Assembly (NCBI GenBank): GCA_009731375.1
Contig: BJOX01000279.1
Coordinates: 658,195 to 683,906 of the forward strand
Source of the DNA: Paulinella micropora
Taxonomy: Eukaryota; Cercozoa; Imbricatea; Euglyphida
Direction of reading: 5' to 3'
DNA length: 25,712 nucleotides
Shown: positions 19,567 to 25,712 of the stretch, piece by piece
How positions within the stretch are numbered: the stretch's first letter is position 1
How the letters are laid out: each line of letters opens with the position of its first letter
The notes under the pieces: model-generated
Database searches by the model: none
What the model was told of the DNA's origin: nothing
What the model saw: only the letters and a program-made list of their open reading frames with translations
Made by a program: the position numbers and the translations under genes

Positions 19567-19613
19567 GTCTTTGGTCCCGGTTCATTGTCTCCCCTTTTCA
19601 CTTTGTTATCCAT
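19278..19613 (-). CDS. Gag nucleocapsid part with CCHC zinc knuckle
   Basis: CFGCDAKGHTMRYC (19497-19538) is a perfect CX2CX4HX4C knuckle, the RNA-binding motif of retroelement nucleocapsids. It is followed by a Lys-rich tail (NYKNKKKPFYKKKKALTLIT) that would bind element RNA in the particle. The start ATG overlaps the stop of the preceding gag piece (TAATG). The end overlaps the acidic pol frame, which lies in the -1 register. Confidence 0.85.
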   Translation of the reverse strand: MDNKVKRGDNEPGPKTAPNWTLKVTCFGCDAKGHTMRYCPVISEKFRKEGKLKRNQTEDKSTEQEKNEQKNNYKNKKKPFYKKKKALTLITTDNRYHKTKTNKVTLTQTLL

Positions 19614-19844
19614 TAGCAGATTGGTTTTTTGCTGCTGCTTGCATCCCGAGATTTCCTGTTGTTATGTTTGCGTATTTGAGCTTTTCTTTCACGGAATTCG
19701 CTACGTCTTTCTTTTTCTTCACACATTTTCCATCTTTCCTTAGATGCTTCGCATAATTCCGAGAAATTTGGTCTTAATCTGGCCGGGAGATCATAGTGGT
19801 CCACCTGAAATTTATCTCCGAAAGCTGGATGGTAGCGCAGTTTC
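19613..19844 (-). CDS. Middle gag fragment (shifted frame)
   Basis: The sequence reads KLFKKLRYHPAFGDKFQVDH and continues YDLPARLRPNFSELCEASKE before stopping at the TAATG overlap. It bridges the N-terminal gag piece and the zinc-knuckle piece in a different frame. One shift near 19850 (AAGCAAGAAAAAGC) and an opposite one at 19613 would link all three. It may be a mutation or a sequencing error. Confidence 0.65.
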
Positions 19845-20612
19845 TTAAATAGCTTTTTCTTGCTTCCTCATCGGAAAATGGCGTGCCACGTAAACTTTCA
19901 AGCTGAATTTTCGTTGCGAGAATTCATTAAGCCAGTCTATATACCTCTCACCTGCCCTGGGCCTCGTTCTCTCAAACTCTTCCTCTAACATGTACCTACC
20001 TGCTCCCGAAATGCATCCCCACTGATCTCTTATTGCTATCAACTCTTCAATGGGTCCTTTCGTCTTCTGTGTTCGCAAGAAGTTAGATACATTGTCTTTG
20101 GAAAAGGCCACAGACAGACATAACTGCAAAGTTTCCATCCTTTCATAATATTTCTTCTCTTTGCGGACAGCTGTCTTTCTTCTTGTATATTGTTTTCTAC
20201 TTAGTGTTTTCCTTTTCCTTGCTTCTTTCTCTTTCCACTCTCTCTTTTGTTCTGCTGTCATTTTATCCCAATCTTCTGGTTGTTTGTGATCTTCTTTCTT
20301 TGTCTGGGGTCTCAGTCTTCCTCTCTGAGAGGCATCTGACTCTTCGTCTTCCTCACTATCACTTATGGGCGAGTCGGGCTCTTCTAAATCGTCTGCCGCC
20401 TTAGCCCTTGCTTTTTCGTAAGGAAAATCCTTTTTGGCTTTAGCTGGGTCAGCCAATGCCACAGATACCATCTCTGCCACGTGGACAGATACCCCTTGCA
20501 TGTGCTTCTGAAACTTGCTTGACCAAGGCCAAAAGCTTTGGTCATCGCCCTCGAATATGGGCACTTGACTCAATACGTGCTTCGGCACGCTTGCCTCCTT
20601 GTCAAGGCTCAT
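19845..20612 (-). CDS. Gag N-terminal part
   Basis: The ATG at 20612 gives MSLDKEASVPKHVLSQVPIF, then EGDDQSFWPWSSKFQKHMQG, matching the copia gag opening 'vpkFdG.nf..W...f'. An Asp/Glu-rich patch (SPISDSEEDEESD) and a long Lys/Arg/Glu helix (MTAEQKREWKEKEARKRKT) follow, then GAGRYMLEEEFERTRPRAG. Gag forms the particle shell. The start codon lies inside the primer-binding site. The frame ends at 19845 after a frameshift. A longer start at 20618 would need TTG and is less likely. Confidence 0.82.
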   Translation of the reverse strand: MSLDKEASVPKHVLSQVPIFEGDDQSFWPWSSKFQKHMQGVSVHVAEMVSVALADPAKAKKDFPYEKARAKAADDLEEPDSPISDSEEDEESDASQRGRLRPQTKKEDHKQPEDWDKMTAEQKREWKEKEARKRKTLSRKQYTRRKTAVRKEKKYYERMETLQLCLSVAFSKDNVSNFLRTQKTKGPIEELIAIRDQWGCISGAGRYMLEEEFERTRPRAGERYIDWLNEFSQRKFSLKVYVARHFPMRKQEKAI

Positions 20613-20616
20613 AACC
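20606..20616 (-). promoter_or_regulatory. Primer-binding site, methionine-tRNA anticodon-arm type
   Basis: On the - strand, GGTTATGAGCC stands directly inside the 5' LTR. It is complementary to GGCTCATAACC, the anticodon stem-loop of a Met tRNA (anticodon CAT). Drosophila copia is primed by a cleaved initiator-tRNA half in this way, whereas most LTR elements pair with the tRNA 3' end (TGG...). The ATG in the site is the gag start. Confidence 0.7.
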
Positions 20617-20894
20617 AACGTAATCTATCTCTCAAACGCAGAGTTTAGGGAAGCTACCCCGCTAAGGGTATAGAATAACCGAAGACTTGAAAGACTTTTA
20701 ATAACTTTGGGTCACACAAAATGTTATGACCTTAACAGAATGGTAATACTCATTTGATTCTAGGCATTCCAGACTATGATTCGCGAATACTCTAGAAAGT
20801 GTCCTTGTCAGTAATAAAGGTATTAATAACTGTCCGGCCTATGAACCTGCCTATGACTAGGTAGAGTAACGGTTATTAATAGTACATTACAACG
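20616..20894 (-). repeat. 5' LTR of copia element (279 bp)
   Basis: Matches the 3' LTR with three substitutions and lacks a 30 bp segment between TGACTA repeats. On the - strand the LTR begins (CGT)TGTAATGTAC and ends GATTACG(TTG). It should hold the element promoter. Confidence 0.9.
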
Positions 20895-21125
20895 AATTAA
20901 TGGAGGAAAAGTGAAATCAAAGGTTGGACCATTCTGTAATTTGAATATCCGCAGTAATATCAACAGGTGCAAAAAAAGACGAAACGATAATCAAGAGGCA
21001 GAACCTGACGTGATTTATGATGATTGTGTTTTCCCCGTGAACATCTCATATCTTACAATATCAGGACTTTGAACTCATCTATAGTGTTGGTTTAAAATCA
21101 AGTGCTGTAAACTGCAAAGGTGCAC
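20895..21125. other. Unique sequence right of the copia element
   Basis: AT-moderate, non-repetitive sequence with no supported gene. Confidence 0.5.
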
Positions 21126-21210
21126 CCTACGCTAACCCCGCGCTGCCGACCCCGCCTCGCAGCGCGACAGCGCGGCGAGGCGGGGTCGGCAGCGCGGTGG
21201 TTGGCGTAGG
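21126..21210. repeat. GC-rich long hairpin
   Basis: Arms 21126-21160 and 21175-21210 are nearly perfect inverted repeats (CCTACGC, AACC, CCGCGCTGCCGACCCCGCC, TCGC) with a 14 nt loop. The GC content is far above its surroundings. Confidence 0.9.
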
Positions 21211-21220
21211 TGCCCCCCCC

Positions 21221-21695
21221 TACTGCTTCAGGTACACATGCCCTGCGGGCCAAAACACCTCTCTTGCTGTTGCTTTCAAATACGAAAACGCTGAGCATTT
21301 CACTTGAGGGCCCTCAGAAGATGTCATAACTTCAAGCTTTCAAACAATGGTTTCAGTGTTATCGAAGCACTTTGATTGCTAGAGAAGGATGAGATCAACG
21401 TGAGATGATTTTACCGCTTGAATTGGCGTTAGTGATACAAAGCGCCTTATTTGAAGTATTCACTGTAGACACTCAAGAGGGAAAGTCATGCAAACTTTGA
21501 TTTCCTCGTTCTCCTTCAATTGCAGTCTTATGACAAGTCTGAAGCCATCATTTCAAAGCTCACAGCAAGGGCTTTCTAATGATCCGCTTATCAAGTTCGT
21601 ATGTCAAAGATTTCGAGTCCGGCAGAGCCGACGTGTGATAGGTTTAGATAAAGAGGTGTTTTGGCCCGCAGGGCCCATGTGTACCTGAAGCAGTA
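21221..21695. mobile_element. Possible MITE with 42-44 bp terminal inverted repeats
   Basis: The left end 21221-21262 (TACTGCTTCAGGTACACATG, then CCCTGCGGGCC, AAAACACCTCT) is repeated inverted at 21652-21695 with a 2 bp indel. Outside lie a C run on the left and a G run on the right, so the inverted repeat probably includes them. The interior of about 390 bp has no transposase. No target duplication could be read because of the homopolymers and the N gap. Confidence 0.6.
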
Positions 21696-21709
21696 GAGGG
21701 GGGGGGGGG

Positions 21710-21748
<39 letters not shown>

Positions 21749-21758
21749 NNNNNNNNNN
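21696..21758. repeat. G run / C run followed by 10-N gap
   Basis: About 16 G are followed by about 36 C and then N at 21749-21758. It is a homopolymer palindrome where assembly broke. Confidence 0.9.
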
Positions 21759-23280
21759 GCGACATAAACTGATCTGTTAACCGTGACGCAGGGAAGTTGA
21801 AAACGTAACAACTACAAGTTATGACAATTGACTCAGTAAATAAATGGAAAAATGAAGTAACGGAACTTAACCAAAGTAGTAGTAGTAAAAGTAGCCTCAA
21901 ACGTAAACTTGAAGCCTACGGTACTAGAAAAACTTGAAGAAAGTTTAACACAATATTAATGATTCGGTCCGGTACGGCACGGTATTCATTCCAATAAACC
22001 GACAGACCCGGCGGAACGGTAACTATTGCCATTATATACCGGGTGGGCCGGCATACACTCTAGTCGCGCGACGAGTCGAACTTGTCATAGAGCTGACTAA
22101 ACTCAGGGAATAGAATGCAATTTAAAATTATTAATACAATATTATTAATATAATAATACCAAAAATTACTAATTGGTAACACTGAACCTGGGAACTTAAA
22201 TAGTATTAATAACGACCACGCAAACACGACTTTGATTTTCTTTAATCAGTGAAAGTTCTGTTTATTAATATTAATTAAAACACTTACCACTCGCATGGAT
22301 TTTTAATCAGTTCTGTTTATTAATATTAATTAAAACGCCACTTGCAGGGATGAGTAGGAAACATTAGAGAGAAGACGAAAGTAAAGATGGAAAGAGAAGT
22401 ACAACGGAAGTTTGTAAAGAAAGTAAAAGATCAGGAAAACAGCGAAAGGGAGATGAAGAAGGGAGGCGACAGAAATGGTAGACCAAATTTAGGGTGGATA
22501 GTCATGTCTACGTCGCAAGCGCAGGGACTTGGGGCACTGGAGACCTACACCCAAACAACCTCACCGGAAGCTTACATCGTGTCTTCGCTTTGCCAACACT
22601 GGACAAGCCAGGCTCCACTTTAGTCTCGTCGCCTGGTCTCACGATGTGCTGAAGGCGAACACAACCAACGTGGAAGAGGCAGCAGCACCACCAGTGTTCG
22701 CAGCAGCCCGCTTACTCTCCCTAACAAAACGCAGAAGACCGCTTACTTTCCCCACAACACGACCCAAAGCTCTTGGGCGGTTCGGGCCTGAGATCGGATT
22801 ATACGTGAAGTTTTGCCAATTTTTTTCTGTTGACAGAACCTACCCATTGCAGGGTTATGACACTGCTGAAGCCATCATTTGAAAGCCCAGAAATGAAGCT
22901 TTCCAATGACGACGAACGACGAGATCGAAATTCGATGATTCTGCATTTTTAATGTAATCAGTCGTATCTGCAGCACTGTTCGAGTACCTTATTCAAAAGA
23001 TGTGTGAACGTATATATTACCGGAAAAGCTTCGCTGAATTCAAAATTTCCATTTTGGTGAGGATGTCGTATAATTTACTTTGCTTTATATCATTCTAGTT
23101 TCCTATCATATTACATTACGCTATACTATATGTACTATCACACTAGATTGTTTGCGGTTGCTCCCTCCTTGTCCTTGGGACTGACCTGCGTGACACACAG
23201 ACAGAAGTGTATATAAATATAAACACAATATGTATATGTATATAATACACGTGTCACATGCATTTAGAAGGGGGGTGGGG
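21759..23280. other. Unique AT-rich sequence, no supported gene
   Basis: Includes AT-rich palindromic stretches (22120-22160), a tandem duplication at 22241-22281 and 22302-22337 (TTTAATCAG, GTTCTGTTTATTAATATTAA), and a copy of the CATTTSAAAGC motif near 22870. Frames at 22387-22623 and 22529-22882 show no domain or splice support. Confidence 0.5.
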
Positions 23281-23284
23281 GGGG

Positions 23285-23294
23285 AAAGGGATAT

Positions 23295-23373
<79 letters not shown>
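23285..23373 (+). repeat. (TA)n then (GA)n arrays ending in an AG acceptor
   Basis: TA dinucleotides pass to GA dinucleotides that end GAGAG before exon 8. This acceptor lacks a pyrimidine tract, which weakens the splice call. Confidence 0.85.
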
Positions 23374-23376
<3 letters not shown>

Positions 23377-23443
23377 CACCTCCCTGGCCGAGGAGATGGC
23401 AGACAGATCCTTGACAGGAGCTACACAAGCATTAGGGGCATAC
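23374..23443 (+). CDS. Candidate exon 8
   Basis: A 70 nt segment entered in phase 2 from exon 7 (AG|G gives Arg). It reads VTSLAEEMADRSLTGATQAL then GAY, leaving in phase 0 at GCATAC|GTATGTATG. The composition continues the Ala/Glu-rich helical pattern of exons 6 and 7. Its end recurs twice in the array downstream. The acceptor is a purine-rich GA array, so the 5' boundary is the weak point. Confidence 0.45.
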
Positions 23444-23716
23444 GTATGTATGTATGTATGTAGGTATGTACGTACGTATGTATGTAGGAGCTGCACAAGC
23501 ATTAGGGACAGCATTGTATGTGTATGTATGTATGTACGCATGTATGTACGTATGTATGTACGTACGTACGTACGTATGCATGTATATATGTATGTATGTA
23601 TGCATGTAGATAGCAGACAGATCCTTCACAGGAGCTGCAAGAGCAGTAGGGACAGCGATGTATGTATGTATGTATGTATGTACGTATGTACGTATGTATG
23701 TATGTATGTATGTATG
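23444..23716 (+). repeat. TATG array with two exon-8 end copies
   Basis: A (TATG)n array contains GAGCTGCACAAGCATTAGGG (about 23488) and CAGACAGATCCTTCACAGGA followed by GCTGCAAGAGCAGTAGGG (about 23615). Each runs into GTATGT. The third copy reads ADRSFTGAARAVGTA, close to exon 8's ADRSLTGATQALGAY. Confidence 0.9.
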
Positions 23717-23736
23717 TTTGATTTTCCTTCGATCAG

Positions 23737-23780
23737 GGCACATTCAAACCGCAGACTACTCCATCTTTTATACTCTGCTT
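23737..23780 (+). CDS. Weak candidate exon (TTCGATCAG / GTATTT bounded)
   Basis: A 44 nt island between CCTTCGATCAG and GCTT|GTATTTTTT. It is open in the reading AHSNRRLLHLLYSA, which would need phase 2 on entry, and in GTFKPQTTPSFILC for phase 0. The frame relation to exon 8 is unclear, so it is listed only as a possibility. Confidence 0.22.
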
Positions 23781-23890
23781 GTATTTTTTTCTTCCATCGA
23801 TTTAAGAAATACAAAAATAATAAGCTCATGTACGTACGGAGCTTGCGAACTAGCTCAGTTTGGATAACTTTCGTTTCGATCTTCATTTTT

Positions 23891-23936
<46 letters not shown>

Positions 23937-23947
23937 TCTCTTTCTTT

Positions 23948-24010
<63 letters not shown>

Positions 24011-24033
24011 GGATGTCTTTCATTTCGATCTTC

Positions 24034-24070
<37 letters not shown>

Positions 24071-24190
24071 TCCTTCCTTCCTTCCTTACTTCCTTTCTTT
24101 CTTCCTTATTCTATTTCGCCCATTTTTTTCGTTTTCTTTCGTATTTCTTTCGTATTCTTTCGTTTTCTTTCTTCCTTTCTTTCTCACCTG
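23781..24190. repeat. TTTC array with ACTT/CCTT variants
   Basis: About 100 bp of AT-rich sequence precedes (TTTC)n. A sequence like CATTTCGATCTTCATTTT starts two subarrays (about 23868 and 24020). Confidence 0.9.
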
Positions 24191-24197
24191 CACCCAG

Positions 24198-24246
24198 CCG
24201 AACCATCAGTTGCTCAAACTGCTCAAAACTTAACTTTGTCTCCCCC

Positions 24247-24253
<7 letters not shown>
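24198..24253 (+). CDS. Weak candidate terminal exon
   Basis: It follows a pyrimidine tract and CACCTGCACCCAG, and in phase 1 reads [17 protein letters not shown] then TAG, the stop being made by the first GATA repeat. Two truncated copies (CTGCTCAAAACTTAACTTTG, then TCTCCCCCTAG) occur near 24305 and 24380, each followed by GATA. No donor is present. Phase does not follow directly from exon 8. Confidence 0.28.
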
Positions 24254-24296
<43 letters not shown>

Positions 24297-24340
24297 TGAG
24301 TTGCGAACTGCTCAAAACTTAACTTTGTCTCCCCCTAGAC

Positions 24341-24373
<33 letters not shown>

Positions 24374-24412
24374 TGAGTTGCGAACTGCTCAAAACTAAAC
24401 TTTGTCTCCCCC

Positions 24413-24444
<32 letters not shown>

Positions 24445-24501
24445 CAGATAGATATATAGATAGATATATAGACAGACAGACAGACAGACAGACATATGTA
24501 T

Positions 24502-24549
<48 letters not shown>

Positions 24550-24550
24550 T
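24248..24550. repeat. GATA/GACA arrays with repeated TCTCCCCCTAG islands
   Basis: Three array blocks each start right after CCCCCTAG. The last changes to GACA and back to GATA. Confidence 0.93.
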
Positions 24551-24679
24551 GACCTGCTCACCCTTTGGAGCAAACTGGTTGAACACCTAAAGCATTGACA
24601 ACAGTACAATCTGACAAACGAGTACAGTCAACAAGTGACAAACCAACAACCAACAACAACAACAACAACAACAACAACA

Positions 24680-24715
<36 letters not shown>

Positions 24716-24945
24716 GCTATTACTAGTACTAGTACTAGTAATACTAGTACTAGTACTACTACCACAACTGCAATAATATCTTAGTGTAAACATAAAATGT
24801 ACATGTTGAAGTAAGTGGAAATGTAAATCTGAAATAAAAATGAAGACCTAAACCATAGGCAACACAATGACAATAATATATCTTAATATAAACATAAAAC
24901 GTAAATGTTGAAGAAAGTAGAAACGTAAAAATGAAATAAAACTGC
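24551..24945. repeat. (CAA)n, (CTA)n and a 75 bp tandem pair
   Basis: (CAA)n at about 24650-24680 leads into (CTA)n and CTAGTA variants to about 24765. Two diverged tandem copies (24771-24845, 24871-24944) share AAACATAAAA, ATGTTGAAG and GAAATAAAA. No gene is seen. Confidence 0.85.
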
Positions 24946-24949
24946 ATTT

Positions 24950-25227
<278 letters not shown>

Positions 25228-25276
<49 letters not shown>
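25228..25276. repeat. TCTA array
   Basis: Simple tetranucleotide array between the 72 bp unit and unique GC-richer sequence that runs to the window end. Confidence 0.95.
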
Positions 25277-25278
<2 letters not shown>

Positions 25279-25354
25279 CGTCCTGGGCATGACGATAAAC
25301 TGCATCCCGGAGTTGGACTCGACCCACTGGCACCTACAGCCTGGGGGTCGATCT

Positions 25355-25712
25355 ATCTATCTCCTTCAGCCCTTCACCAGCTGTTTGTGCAGTCGCAGCT
25401 GGTGTAGCGTGACTGGCCAGGGCTGATGACTACCCTTCATCGGCCCTCGATACACTCTCAAACTGTTCGGGAAAGCCCTAAGAGCCTTCGATACCGCGGC
25501 CTGCGGGAAACCGCAAGGTGCAGCAGGCGAGGTAACGCTCGTCGGATGGTAAAAACTCGAAGGATATGGCCACGCAGGGAATAATGGGTAACCCGCAGCC
25601 AAGTCCCTTCTTGTCAGGCCAACCCCGCGCATGGCTCCTACTCGGTACGACTACCTCTGATTGGCTGCCTTGGACTGACTTGGTGTTCCGACGTGAGTTT
25701 AGTGACCAGTGG
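25355..25712 (+). ncRNA. Nuclear-type group I intron core (partial)
   Basis: Two hairpins, CACCAGCTG/CAGCTGGTG (25375-25383, 25396-25404) and AGGGCTGATG/CATCGGCCCT (25419-25428, 25438-25447), precede CTCAAACTGTTCGGGAAAGC. That resembles the P3-P4 'caaauugcgggaaa' segment. CCTTCGA (25485) pairs with TCGAAGG (25557), fitting P5. Inside, TGCGG-GAAA-CCGCA (25502-25515) is a GAAA-tetraloop hairpin like P5b. GGTAACCCGCAGCCAAGTCC (25587-25606) fits the Q segment, and CGGG/CCCG gives P4. ACGACTA near 25653 may be the R element, but P7, P3' and S are not clear and the exon junctions were not found. It is a self-splicing RNA core, possibly truncated. Confidence 0.62.

Larger units (their letters stand above)
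11771..20894 (-). mobile_element. Defective Ty1/copia-type LTR retrotransposon
   Basis: Two LTRs flank gag (zinc knuckle), an acidic segment, protease (DSGAS), integrase (HHCC zinc finger, core, C-terminal part), reverse transcriptase (RVT_2 type) and RNase H. Integrase before reverse transcriptase is the copia order. The element runs on the - strand. No envelope-like frame is seen. It is inactive as assembled: frameshifts in gag, in the integrase/RT linker and in RNase H, scrambled protease-integrase, and a duplicated 1.33 kb block around an N gap. LTRs differ by three substitutions and one 30 bp indel, so the insertion is fairly recent. It lies antisense in proposed intron 7 of the exon-island gene. 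Confidence 0.92.

Noticed and set aside
11771-20894. Envelope gene (retrovirus-like element)
   Set aside because: No frame with signal peptide or membrane segment lies between RNase H and the 3' LTR.
22387-22882. Two overlapping frames (78 and 117 codons) as genes
   Set aside because: No recognised motif or splice signals, and one frame contradicts the other.
23488-23660. Downstream copies of exon 8 as additional exons
   Set aside because: Their best coding frame needs entry in phase 1, which does not match the phase 0 end of exon 8. More likely decayed copies.
23396-24253. 285-codon continuous frame from exon 8 to the LSPPR end
   Set aside because: Most of it is TATG and TTTC repeat translation. 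The frame depends on array lengths that vary easily, so separate exons are more plausible.

Overview
The window is nuclear DNA of a eukaryote, probably a protist or alga; I cannot name the species. Three things point this way: GT-AG introns built largely of microsatellite, a Ty1/copia retrotransposon whose primer-binding site matches the anticodon arm of a methionine tRNA, and a nuclear-type group I intron core near the right end. There is no bacterial gene organisation. Four runs of N (3456-3465, 17210-17219, 18032-18232, 21749-21758) show it is a scaffolded draft assembly, and some oddities are probably assembly faults.

Layout. 1-850: dinucleotide and TCTA/CTAC arrays with two consecutive hairpins (256-388). 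855-11368: small islands of non-repetitive sequence on the + strand, separated by kilobases of GATA, CTTA, TATG, TCTA, TCAA and CATA arrays. Seven of these islands, plus an eighth at 23374-23443, are flanked by AG and GT and join in phase into 148 codons with no stop. I read them as exons of one + strand gene of unknown function whose product looks helical and Ala/Glu/Lys/Gln-rich. 2390-4863 is a segmental tandem duplication built on a 506 bp unit. 11771-20894 is a defective copia-type LTR retrotransposon on the - strand, inside the proposed intron 7 and antisense to the gene. 20895-23373 is mostly unique AT-rich sequence with a GC-rich hairpin and a possible MITE with 42-44 bp terminal inverted repeats. 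23374-25276 returns to exon-like islands in TATG, TTTC, GATA and trinucleotide arrays. 25355 to the end holds a group I intron core.

The most striking pattern is how the microsatellites relate to the exons. Pieces of exon edges recur inside the adjoining introns, joined to tetranucleotide arrays. Where the exon 3' end plus donor is copied (855, 5123, 7349, 23374), the fullest copy is the upstream-most. Where acceptor plus exon is copied (10086), the intact copy is the downstream-most. The first bases of several donors (GTAG, GTTACTTA, GTATGTAT) are in register with the array that follows. Introns here may have grown by repeatedly duplicating their own boundaries.

The copia element has 279 and 309 bp LTRs, gag with a zinc knuckle, an acidic segment with a second Cys/His cluster, protease, integrase, an SH3/Tudor-like linker, reverse transcriptase and RNase H. 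It is inactive as assembled: it carries frameshifts and stops, the protease-integrase region is scrambled with the integrase core on the opposite strand, and a 1.33 kb segment appears twice on either side of a 201-N gap.
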